Assembly: GCA_030267965.1 (NCBI GenBank)
Contig: BRYA01000634.1
Coordinates: 1-64,000, forward strand
Reading direction: 5' to 3'
Length of the DNA: 64,000 nucleotides
From: Triparma columacea
Taxonomy: Eukaryota > Sar > Bolidophyceae > Parmales > Triparmaceae
In this document: in pieces, positions 1-9,227 of the stretch
Numbering within the stretch: the first letter of the stretch is position 1
Layout: each line of letters starts with the position of its first letter
Notes under the pieces: generated by a model
Databases searched by the model: none
What the model saw: the letters and a program-made list of their open reading frames with translations, nothing else
Told to the model about the DNA's origin: nothing
Made by a program: the position numbers and the translations under genes

Positions 1-160
1 CCTTTACACCCTTTACACCCTTTACACCCTTTACACCCTTTACACCCTTTACACCCTTTACACCCTTTACACTTTTACATTCTTCACACCCTTTACACCC
101 TTTACACTCTTTATACCCTTTACACCCTTTACACCCTTTACACCCTTCACACACTTTATC
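1..160. repeat. 9-bp minisatellite, unit CCCTTTACA
   Basis: The unit CCCTTTACA is repeated head to tail without change over about the first 70 bases. It then continues with substitutions and small slips to about base 160. The complementary strand reads TGTAAAGGG. This is not the TTAGGG-type telomere repeat known from most stramenopiles. The position at the window edge would fit a subtelomeric array, but only a longer contig could show that. Confidence 0.9.
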
Positions 161-180
161 TTCACACACACTTTTTTCTT

Positions 181-984
181 ACAAACACTTTACCTTTACC
201 TTGACACACTCCATTCCATCTTATTCCCTCCTCTCTTCTACTCTCTCTCCTTAAATTCTCTCACTCCTCTCCACAACTACACTCAACCTCCTTCTATTCA
301 TCTTTATACACATCTACTACACTTACACACACCATTTTATCTTATACCCTCCTTTCTTCTACTCTCTCTCTCCTTAACTTCTCTCACTTCTCTCCAAAAC
401 TACACTCACTCTTCTTAAAAATTTCTTCATACACATCCACTACACTTACACACATCATTCCACCTTACACCCTCCTCTCTTCTACCCTCACTCCTTAATT
501 CCTCTCACATATCACTTCAACCACACTCACCCTCCAATTCATTCCCATACACATCCACTACACTTCCATTATATTTACAAATCACTATAACACTTCCACA
601 ATTCTTCAAAACTCCATCCACATTTACTACACTTTCTTAATTCTCATACACATCATTTCACATTACATCCTCATCTTCTCTAATCCCTCCCCTTAATTTT
701 CTCTCTCCCCTTGACAACCTCACTTTTCCTCCTTTTTTTAATTCCCATACACATCTACTACATCTCCATAATACTCACAAATCACTTTAGCACTCTCACA
801 ACTCTTCAAAACTCGATACACATCTACTACGCATCCATTATACTTATAAACCACTACAAAACTTCCAAGTATTCAACATATACCTTTAACACTTTGAAAA
901 AAGTCACAACAATACTAAATCAAATCATTTCATCCTACAAATGTTGCTGCCCCTTTAGTTACTCCTCATCCCCATCCTCATCTT
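181..984. repeat. degenerate ~120-bp pyrimidine-rich tandem repeats; no gene seen
   Basis: The plus strand is almost free of G and rich in C, T and A. The phrase ACACATCYACTAC recurs near 308, 431 and 549, that is at spacings of 123 and 118 bases, and again near 751 and 818. It is followed by a related block of the form CTCCTCTCTTCTACYCTC in the first copies. The later copies add a longer shared segment (ACAAATCACT...CAACTCTTCAAAACTC, near 577 and 778). The short open frames here are low complexity and are not believable genes. Confidence 0.7.
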
Positions 985-3900
985 CTAGCGGTAAATACTG
1001 CTTGCTTTAGTCTTCCCACCTCCTACCCCTATAATATCTCCACCAACAGCGCCTCCAACACTTGCTCTCCTAAGACTTGCTCTCAAAGCACCTGCTAGAC
1101 CCCCCTCAGCTTCAGCATCAACACTTGCTCTCCTAACACTCTCTCTCCTTCTAGCATCTCCATCTGATGGAATAAATTCTACAGGTACTGTTGATTTCTT
1201 CACATCAGTAAACCACTCTGGCTGCTCTTCTTCCCATTTAGCCCAGTTTAACTCAATCCATTTCTTAATTTCTCCTTCAATTGAGACCCAATGATGCCTT
1301 GAGCATCCAAAGACCTCAAACTTTATTGCATCACTTGCTCCTTCAAGGAAATATGACATTGACATATCCTTTGACCTCTGTGTACTCCAGAAGGTGTGCA
1401 AGTACTTACTCTCGATGTTATGAAAGAAAACCGCAAGGCATATGGTAGTTATTGGTAGGATATACTTCACCATAAATGATGCAATATCAATTGGGTTGTC
1501 ATCTACATAAGGAGAAAATATATATATATATATTGACACTGGTAGACTTACCTTTGTCAACAGAAGACCAAACAACCAATATGCTCCCCCAATTTCATTA
1601 GGATGTCTAAACTGCACAATCGATGTGAAGTCTGTGATGATCTTTGTATTTATTCTGCTTTGAATACTATTCAAAACCTCTAAATTACCCCCCAATGGTG
1701 CCCAGCACCAAAAGTCTCCCCTCAATATCTTTACCAACAAGTACAGGACAAGGTCGACTCCAATGTAGAGAAAGACCCAACTACCTCCCATCAATCCAAA
1801 AAGAACTATTGTTGTACACCTTATTAGAAGCATCCCTGCTGTCAAAAGCATCATAGAAACAAACACTACTGTTCTCTTGCTTGCTTTTGCTGGTATATAC
1901 CCATAAAAGTCTGGTGTTTGTTCTCTCCTAGTAGGGTCAGTGTCAAAGTCATAACTAATTGTTGCTGAGGCAAAGCCTGTTGTAATTGCTGACACTGCAA
2001 CTGAAAGCCATGCTGAAATCCCAACCTCTTTGTCACTGGTTGCCATAGCCATAAGTTGAATGATCACTCCAGGGATTGCCTCAGCAAACATCTCAGCTAT
2101 TTTCATAAATGCCATCTCAAACATTGCGTCAAATAAAGCCCCAACCTCTTGTTTTGCTCCAGTTGCTACCCTATAAGCATCAACAGCAGGCTTATACCCA
2201 AGCAAGATTGGAATCCACTCCCTTAACACCCTCTTCATCCCCAAATTTTTGTTATTTGCCCAAACAGCCAACATTTGAATCCCAATCGACGCAACCAAAC
2301 TTGCCAAAGATGCCTTAAAGTACCCATACTTCTTATCATCCCAAAACATGTACGTCACATATACATCAGTCAGCAAATCAGACATGCTTGTGAGAGCTCC
2401 CACTGTCACTCTCGCCTTCAAGCCTAAGTTAGACTTCATGAATAGTTTCATAACTATCTCCTCAAGCATAGGCCTCAACCACTCTTGTTCATTCATTACT
2501 TCTTGCACTTCAGTGAATTGATGGGCCCATTCATCTACAGCATGAGCAGCAGTCAAAGTAGTCAACATGACTGCTTTCATTGCACTCCCGATCTCCCACC
2601 CCCTGGCTTCCTCCTCACTATTATCTTCTCCCTCATTTGTCGCTCTCCTTCTGAATTTGTTCATAATCACAGCATACAGCATAGTTCTCATGAAACCATG
2701 CTGCTCTGTAATCTCTCTCAGTGCTCTATTGGCAGCAATAAATTGCCTCACGACCTCTACTTTGCTGTCCCCAACATTCCTTTTCTTCACTCTCTCCATC
2801 AGCTGCTCTCCAAACCTCCTCCCATCCTGTTCCCCTGCTTCAGTGCTCTTCAGAAGGTTGTCAAAGTAGTAAGCAGCATCAGTTGCCAAGCCCAGGTCCT
2901 TAATTACACTCTGTTTGCTGGCAACCTTTCTTGACCCTCCGGACGCTTTGAATGACAAACGGGACAAACGGGTCAAACGCACATGTCTAGTCATCAGTTT
3001 AACATCTGTCTTCATCTTGCCAGCCTTTAAGAACCTTACAGCAGTGAATATCCCTTCATGTTCAACTGTGATTACAAGTGTCTTGTTGTTAACTCTGTGA
3101 AGCTTGAGCTTGGAGTCAATTCGGCTTTTAAGGTCCCAAAAGAACGCTGCAACTTCCTTGTGGGATGTTCTCACAGATATTGAAGTCTTCCCCCATCCCA
3201 CTCCCTTCTCTGCCTTTATCAATGTCTGTCCAGACAATGCACTACTGATCTCTTGAGCTCCGTCAATCTCGTCAAAGTGACTTTCAATCCCTGGTGCTCC
3301 ATCAATTGCAATCTCCTCAAACTTTGCAATGATCTGCTGTCTCTTGACGGCATCAATCTCTTTGCTCTTATCAAACTTCTTCCGCAATTCAGTCATGTTG
3401 CTTGCATACCCGGTTGACAAGCGATTCATGACAAAACTAGGCACAGAGCCCTTGATGTCCACCTTGGAAGCAAATGTAACTCTAGTCTGGGGAACACCAC
3501 CAGTGGTTGTGAGTGCCTCAAACATCCAGGTAGTTCTTCCTGATGCATGCACAGTTTGAGAGCTTAATGGGAAGTCTTCGTTGAGCATGTCAGTGTCTTT
3601 GTACACTGTCCAACATTTCTTTCCTCCCTCCTCTATCTGCCAGGTACAAAAAGCTCTCCACTCCCTATCAGAAAGCCCTCGTACCCCAAGACTCCTCCTG
3701 TTTAAATAAAGCTGTGAGTGGCTGTTCTGCTTCTTCGTTTCTATGGCCTTATACTTCTTTCCAAGTTTGGCCTGCCTCTGCCTTGAATCCTTAATGAACT
3801 CGTATGCCACGCACTCTGCAAGTGAAGCATCGATGACAGCATCACACATCGCAATCACAAGGCTTTCACCATCAAAGTGCACAGCTTTCATCTTCACTTT

Positions 3901-5760
3901 GGGATCTGAAATCTTCAAATTCTTGAATTTCTTGCTTGCCATGCACTTCCTATAGAACTCCTTGCCGTCCCTCATAACCTCCTCCTCCTCCTCAGTGTAA
4001 TCCTGTGGCTCATTCCTAATGACGTCAGCGAGAGCCTCCAGCGCAGCCCTGTCAATCTTGTCATCACTCTGGTGAAACTTCTTCCGCAATTCAGTCATGT
4101 TGCTTGCATACCCGGTTGACAAGCGATTCATGATAAAACTAGGCACAGAGCCCTTGATGTCCGCCTTTGAAGCAAATGCGACCTTAGTCTGGGGAATGCC
4201 ACCAGTGGTTGTGAGTGCTTCAAAAATCCAGGTAGTTCTGACTGTTGCAAGCACAGTTTGAGAGCTCAATGGGAAATCTTCATCAAGCAAGTTGGTATCC
4301 TTGTACACGGTCCAACAGACCTTGTCTCCTTCCTCCTTTTTCCAGCAAATAAAGTTTCTCCACTCCCTATCAGAAAGCCCTCGTACCCCGAGACTCCTCC
4401 TGTTTAAAAATAGCTGTGAGTGGTTATTCAGCTTCTTTGTTTTGATCACCTTGTACCTCTTCTTTGCTTTTTTCTCTCTTGAATCCTTAATGAATGCATG
4501 TGCCACACACTCCGCAATTGAAGTATCGATGACAGCTTCACACATCCCAATGCCGTGAGATTCCCCTTCAAGATGAATTAGCTTCATTTTAACCCTAGGA
4601 TCTGGACTCTTCAATTTCTTGAATTTCTTGCTTGCCATGCACTTCTTATAGAACTCCTTGCCGTCGCTAATTAGCATGTCTTCCTCGTCAGTGTAATCCT
4701 GGATCTCATTGTTGATGATATCCACTGTCTGCAGCAGCTTAAAGCCGTCAATATCTCTGCTCTTGTCAAACTTCTTCCTCAAGTCTGAGACTTGTGCAAG
4801 AAATCTTGGTGCAATCTTGTTCATGATGGAGGAGAAAATGACACCACCAAGGTCTACCATTGTTGTGAAAGTCACTGATGTTTGTGGCACATCTCCAATA
4901 GGTTCTAGTGGCTCAAAAAACCAAACTCCATGGAAGTCCACTAAAACATTCCCAGCTTTCACTGGGTAGTTCTCCTTGAGATCCTGAGTGTCTGCCTGGT
5001 CAATAATAACTTTGCCGTCCTCTTGTTTGAGCCAAATAAGTTTGCTTCTACTGTCACGCGGAACCAATCCGGGGAGACCGAGTTGCCTTGTTGTTGTGTA
5101 GTAGTTGGTGTGTGGATTAACTTTGATGACTTTCAAGAAGGTTATTCCTTGTTTTTTTGAGTTTCTTGTGTCTTCTCTGTTGCCTAGTTTTGTAAACACA
5201 CGTGCTGCACACTCCTCAACACTAGCATCAACTACAGTTGTAGCTACCCCACTTATGACGCTCTCCCCATCAACATGAACTAGCTTCATCTTGACCCTCT
5301 CATCAGGGCTCTTCAGCTCATCAAAATTCCTCCCTTCCTTGCACTTCTCGTAGAACTCCTTCCCCTTTCTAATTGCCCGCTTCTCCTCCTCGGTGTAATC
5401 TTGTGGCTCGTTCCTAATTATGTTGGTGAGTGCCTCTAGCGCAGCTCGGTCAATCTCCTCATCAGTTTGGGTGAATCCACCGATGCCTATGAGGGACGCG
5501 TTGTTTCCCTCGGCTATTTCCTCCACCGAATTTTCGTTGCCACCAAGGCCGTCAGGAGGATCGTCGACGCGAAAAACCCGTCCATTCTCCATATTATTGT
5601 CGTCGATAGAGTCAACAACAACTTCAGGAGCATCAAATATCCCCTCGCTCACCCCGCTGGTAAAGTCGATGGGTTTTTCGTGGTCCTGGAGGCCATTCTC
5701 GACGTCGCTGCTGGCTACAATGTGCTTGTCCTCTTGCTGGGGGCTGTCTTTAGTGCTCAT
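985..5760 (-). CDS. START-like domain repeat protein with C-terminal multi-pass membrane region
   Basis: A single uninterrupted frame of 1591 aa. I start at the ATG at 5760; the frame extends four codons upstream only by a TTG. After an acidic leader (about 1-100) come three START-like lipid-binding units of about 234 aa (about 100-330, 330-564, 564-798). Each begins with a motif like RNEPQDYTEEE or its variant and ends with a START-type helix (VPSFVMNRLSTGYASNM, LRKKF). A shorter related region follows (about 800-955). Residues about 1065-1430 hold six to eight hydrophobic segments with SDLLTDVYVTYMFW and EAIPGVIIQLMAM, which resemble XK-related proteins. The tail is charged, then Ser/Arg-rich. 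START domains bind sterols, lipids or ceramides, so a role in lipid sensing or transport at a membrane is inferred. Units 2 and 3 are near-identical in DNA over long stretches (702-bp offset). Confidence 0.8.
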   Translation of the reverse strand: MSTKDSPQQEDKHIVASSDVENGLQDHEKPIDFTSGVSEGIFDAPEVVVDSIDDNNMENGRVFRVDDPPDGLGGNENSVEEIAEGNNASLIGIGGFTQTDEEIDRAALEALTNIIRNEPQDYTEEEKRAIRKGKEFYEKCKEGRNFDELKSPDERVKMKLVHVDGESVISGVATTVVDASVEECAARVFTKLGNREDTRNSKKQGITFLKVIKVNPHTNYYTTTRQLGLPGLVPRDSRSKLIWLKQEDGKVIIDQADTQDLKENYPVKAGNVLVDFHGVWFFEPLEPIGDVPQTSVTFTTMVDLGGVIFSSIMNKIAPRFLAQVSDLRKKFDKSRDIDGFKLLQTVDIINNEIQDYTDEEDMLISDGKEFYKKCMASKKFKKLKSPDPRVKMKLIHLEGESHGIGMCEAVIDTSIAECVAHAFIKDSREKKAKKRYKVIKTKKLNNHSQLFLNRRSLGVRGLSDREWRNFICWKKEEGDKVCWTVYKDTNLLDEDFPLSSQTVLATVRTTWIFEALTTTGGIPQTKVAFASKADIKGSVPSFIMNRLSTGYASNMTELRKKFHQSDDKIDRAALEALADVIRNEPQDYTEEEEEVMRDGKEFYRKCMASKKFKNLKISDPKVKMKAVHFDGESLVIAMCDAVIDASLAECVAYEFIKDSRQRQAKLGKKYKAIETKKQNSHSQLYLNRRSLGVRGLSDREWRAFCTWQIEEGGKKCWTVYKDTDMLNEDFPLSSQTVHASGRTTWMFEALTTTGGVPQTRVTFASKVDIKGSVPSFVMNRLSTGYASNMTELRKKFDKSKEIDAVKRQQIIAKFEEIAIDGAPGIESHFDEIDGAQEISSALSGQTLIKAEKGVGWGKTSISVRTSHKEVAAFFWDLKSRIDSKLKLHRVNNKTLVITVEHEGIFTAVRFLKAGKMKTDVKLMTRHVRLTRLSRLSFKASGGSRKVASKQSVIKDLGLATDAAYYFDNLLKSTEAGEQDGRRFGEQLMERVKKRNVGDSKVEVVRQFIAANRALREITEQHGFMRTMLYAVIMNKFRRRATNEGEDNSEEEARGWEIGSAMKAVMLTTLTAAHAVDEWAHQFTEVQEVMNEQEWLRPMLEEIVMKLFMKSNLGLKARVTVGALTSMSDLLTDVYVTYMFWDDKKYGYFKASLASLVASIGIQMLAVWANNKNLGMKRVLREWIPILLGYKPAVDAYRVATGAKQEVGALFDAMFEMAFMKIAEMFAEAIPGVIIQLMAMATSDKEVGISAWLSVAVSAITTGFASATISYDFDTDPTRREQTPDFYGYIPAKASKRTVVFVSMMLLTAGMLLIRCTTIVLFGLMGGSWVFLYIGVDLVLYLLVKILRGDFWCWAPLGGNLEVLNSIQSRINTKIITDFTSIVQFRHPNEIGGAYWLFGLLLTKVSLPVSIYIYIFSPYVDDNPIDIASFMVKYILPITTICLAVFFHNIESKYLHTFWSTQRSKDMSMSYFLEGASDAIKFEVFGCSRHHWVSIEGEIKKWIELNWAKWEEEQPEWFTDVKKSTVPVEFIPSDGDARRRESVRRASVDAEAEGGLAGALRASLRRASVGGAVGGDIIGVGGGKTKASSIYR

Positions 5761-6340
5761 TTTGACACCCAAATGAATTTTCTTGCTGTATTACGGTGCG
5801 TGAGGGGGAAGGAAATGTCAGGACGGTGTAAATATTGGGCCAGTTGGGCAGCTCGTGGATTTCGTCCACAGTTCCAAGACTTGTCGGCTTGACCCCCTGT
5901 CCTAACCGCCCGCACAACTGCCATGGGGATGCCCAAATTCGCTCAAATAAGTGACACGTCAAAATCCACAACACCCAAACGCATGCTCTACTCCGAGAGC
6001 AACAACTTAGGTCTTCAAAATTCACTACAAGAACGTCCTGCTTTCAAATAAAGGGCCTCGCCCCGACTCCTCGATCGGGGCCTGGCAAGCATTTCTCTCA
6101 GAGATTGTCTACGCTTATTTGCACCCTCATGAATACTCAAGTATACCTCTATAATCCACATCAACTCACCAATTTTACGATCGGTGTATCTCAGTGTAAG
6201 TAAAATCTATGAAACCCTAAATCTCCCCAAAAAAAGCCCAAAGCAGTGCAGTTTCTCTCCTAGCTTTCTCTTATTTTATGCTTTTAATCCCCCCCTCTCA
6301 ACATCCCTCACTGCTCTTCGTCCATTTCCTACTTCCCCAT
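5761..6340. other. intergenic region, no gene seen
   Basis: This stretch separates the start of the START-repeat gene from the stop of the UPRT gene; both lie on the minus strand, so it holds the promoter of the START gene. Open frames here show no recognisable protein. The only structure that stands out is the stem-loop at 6060-6081. Confidence 0.6.
6060..6081. other. perfect 7-bp GC-rich stem-loop
   Basis: GCCCCGA, an 8-base loop, then TCGGGGC: a perfect 7-bp inverted repeat in the intergenic region upstream of the START-repeat gene. It lacks the arms of a tRNA. It could be part of a small RNA, a 5' untranslated structure or chance. Confidence 0.4.
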
Positions 6341-7510
6341 TTACTTGCTGAGCGTCCTCTTTCTCTTGCTTGGGCTCAGGAGCTTCTCGTCGTCGTCCTG
6401 GTCGATCGTTGGTGTCTTATAAAGCCTATTCCCCGCGTCCCCCAGTCCGGGGATGATCATCCCGTCCTTGCTCAGGATGTCGTCTACCTCCGTCACCGTC
6501 ACATGGACGTCAGGGTGGGTGTCCTGGAGCTTCTGGAGGCCGGCCTTGGAGGCGAGGACTGAGATGATGTGGATCTTCTTGGCGCCCCACTTCTTCAGGA
6601 TGTTAACAACGGCGGTGATAGTCCCGGCAGTGGCAATCATGGGGTCAAGGACGTAGGCGACGTCGCAGGACTTGTCTCGGGGGAGCTTGTTGTAGTACTG
6701 GATGGGGAGGAGGGAGTCCTTGGACCTGTACATGCCAATGTGGTGGACATCGGCGTTGGGGAGGAGCTCGAGCATGGGCTCGACCATGCCGAGGCCGGCA
6801 CGCATAATGGGGATCAGGGCGATGGTGTCATCGATCTTCTTGCCGGTGGCGGAGGCGGCGGTGGGGGTGGAGATGGAGACGTCACGAAGATTCAGGGAGG
6901 CAGTGGCCTCGTAACCGAGGTAGAAGCTGTAACGAGCGTGGCGAGTGGAGCGAGGGTGGCGAGAGGAGCGAGCGTTTTGATAGGTTAGAATTGGAATCGA
7001 TGCGCAAGGGGGGGGGGAGTTGTGTCTCTTCTGTTGTTCTCTCTTCACTTGAGTTTCTAAACACACGCAATTTCCATCTTTCTTGTCGTTCTATTCTTTC
7101 TTCTAACAACTAAGCCCTATGTTGTTGTATACTGTTATTGGGATGAATCCCCAAAACGCCCCAAAACGCCCCAAAATTCCCAAAGATGTCAACATTTGAG
7201 TTGACAGCTCGAGGAGGAATAGCTGTGCCCCCAAGTCTACAGCTCTCTCCCATCCAAAGCCGTTTAATTGTATATGATCCTCTTCAAATGTATATATAAT
7301 GCATGATGGATGCAATATTATCCCTCTAATTGTCATCATATTGGGTATGAATGAAACTCAGAGGTTCCATAACCCGAGCACCATCTTAACTCACGTGATT
7401 TCCCTAAGTACCCTCCTGAATTCAGCAGGAGCAGTCTGATCAGAACGAAGTACACTCAATTTATGAGCGAGTACAGGGTGTCCTGAAGCGTAGCAAAGGT
7501 CTGTAGTCAT
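6341..7510 (-). CDS. UPRT: uracil phosphoribosyltransferase (UPRT)
   Basis: Exons, 5' to 3': 7510-7395 and 6926-6341, giving 233 aa. UPRT joins uracil and PRPP to make UMP in pyrimidine salvage. Exon 1 carries the N-terminal family pattern (HPVLAHKLSVLR, then EFRRVLREIT). The splice site GTGAGT/ACAG joins it in frame to FYLGYEATASL. Later motifs are IPIMRAGLGM, the PRPP-binding loop VLDPMIATAGT and the uracil-binding end IIPGLGDAGNRLY. About 25 charged residues follow the usual C-terminus. The PRPP loop has Ala where the family usually has the first Gly of ATGG(S/T). The 468-bp intron is one of the longest here. No signal peptide is evident, so a cytosolic enzyme is likely. Confidence 0.93.
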
Positions 7511-7762
7511 GATTTATTGAGGCCTATTTTTGCCAGTTTCCAGGAGAAGAATTGAAATGTTGAATCGCCCAGGAAGAGGAGAACAGCCTTTTCAGCCCAT
7601 CTTCATTTGGGAAATGTCCCGGCTCTTGGCTTTAGAGGAAGTCAAATATTTCGCGGAACTACGATGGCTGATGACACGGCAAAATGGTACGGTGATTTTA
7701 CGTACTGAAGTAAAGATTTGAATAAGGCTGAATTCAAGGCTGAAATAAAGACTGAAAATCGC

Positions 7763-9092
7763 TTAGTTGTTCCCTGTCCCCATGCCCGTCCCCATCCCCT
7801 TTTCCTCCCTCCACCTCCTAACCCCCTCTACCCCCTCCCTCACACACCTTCCGTCCCCATCCCAAGCCGTCGGGCAGTACCCTCCCCTCTCCCTCCCCCA
7901 AAGCTGCGCGATATACTTCTCCCCCCCCCCCATCTCCTCTCCCTTGTGCAGTGTCCTGATGTCCGCCGGGCACCCCTCGATCCCCCCCAGGCTGGGGAAG
8001 AAGATGACAGCCTTTCCCTTCTCCGGTTTAACGTCGCAACCCTTCAAGTCCCGGAAGCAGGTCCTCCCCCCCTCCGGGACGTCGTTCAGATAAACAAGCA
8101 TCGTCACGACCCTCTGTCCGCACTTTGCGTTCGCCCCCCCGCTCCCCCGAACCTCGTCGCTTGACATACCTAGAGCGTCCAAGTGCCAGCTGAAGTAGTC
8201 CCCGTCCTCGTAAAGAACAGTCTGGGGCTCCTCGAACCTACCGAGCTCCTCCTCAGTGTTCTCCAGGCCCAGGATGTCGAGGGCCGAGCCGAGCAGCTCG
8301 GAGGATTCAGAGTAACGATGGTGGAAGGTCTTGCTCTTCCTGTGCTCCTTGCTGTACTTGTCGTTGCCAACTACTGGGCTTTCCACGCCTACTTTCGACA
8401 TGGCCACGTACTTATCGCACTTTGAGGAATCGTCATCTCGAGTGTTAGAATACTTTCAAGTATTCATTGTTTCCGAGGTAATTTAACGTCCCCCCCTCCC
8501 TGCTTGTCCCCACCTGCTCCCCTCTGGCACTCACCTCTTCCTCGCTGAAGAACCCCTCCACCTCCAAAACGAGCGGATCGAAGTGCTTGACTGTTACCCT
8601 CCCGGCGTCTAACCCTTCGAACCCGTAGACGTTCCTGGCTATTGCCATGACCTGGTCCTTGGTGGGTGGAACATCATTAGGGTCTATAGATATCAAAGAA
8701 TCCTGGGCCTCCATGTTGAGCTGCGGGAATGTGGTGGGGAGAGTTGACACGCTCGATGAGTGTCGGCGCTTCTGCATGGCCTCCGTCAACGAAGGTTCTT
8801 CTGAATTGAAAATATTGTTGCTTTTCTTGCTTTGATGTGTTGGGTTCAGGTTTGAACCTCCAGTTTTCTTGGATTTCGCTTTTTTTGACGCTTTACCCGT
8901 TCCAAAACCTGCGTCTAATCTCGTTTTACTTCTAATATTCGAGTCATAAGGGATTTGAGAAGAAATTAATGAGAAGGGGTGGGGGGGCGTGTCGGCCATC
9001 AGATTGAAACTATTAGGGACATACAGAGGACTAAAACATGTTGAGAGGGAACAATAGAGACATAAAAGTATGATGGTAGTAAGATGAATCAT
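7763..9092 (-). CDS. secreted/ER prolyl 4-hydroxylase-like 2-oxoglutarate, Fe(II) dioxygenase
   Basis: Exons 9092-8535 and 8452-7763 (intron 82 bp), 415 aa. The ATG at 9092 opens a hydrophobic signal sequence (MIHLTTIILLCLYCSLSTC); the frame upstream has only a GTG. The dioxygenase fold is in exon 2: the HxD iron ligands are in YFSWHLDALG, followed by GQRVVTMLVYLNDVPEGG, VKPEKGKAVIF, the distal His in TLHKGEE and the 2-oxoglutarate-binding Lys in EKYIAQLW. The middle of exon 1 is Ser/Lys-rich and unmatched. The family hydroxylates proline in secreted proteins within the ER. It is transcribed away from the large receptor gene at 9228, with only 135 bp between the two starts, so a shared promoter is possible. 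Confidence 0.88.
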
Positions 9093-9227
9093 CAAACGTT
9101 CTAATTGCTTGAGAAAATGAGGCCACAAATGTATGCTCAATCTCACTCTTCTTTGTTCTTTGGCCTTTGAGAGGATCCATTCTGGCTCTGGACTAAGAAT
9201 AGGTTGGAGAGAGGGTTACTTCTTCCC

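Noticed and set aside
1..160. Telomere
   Set aside because: The unit CCCTTTACA is not the known stramenopile telomere repeat, and base 1 is only the window edge.
711..1010. Plus-strand open frame of 99 codons
   Set aside because: It lies in the degenerate pyrimidine-rich repeats, codes for low-complexity sequence and overlaps the end of the START gene.
5467..5892. Plus-strand open frame opposite the start of the START-repeat gene
   Set aside because: Antisense shadow of a well-supported reading frame; no domain.
5750..6025. Minus-strand frame upstream of the START gene
   Set aside because: It has no ATG-based start and no recognisable domain, and runs into the START gene in another frame.
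6040..6100. tRNA gene at the GC-rich hairpin
   Set aside because: No acceptor stem, anticodon arm or TTCRANNC box could be placed around it.
7103..7339. Minus-strand frame inside the UPRT intron
   Set aside because: Lies wholly within the intron that joins two well-matched UPRT exons; no domain.
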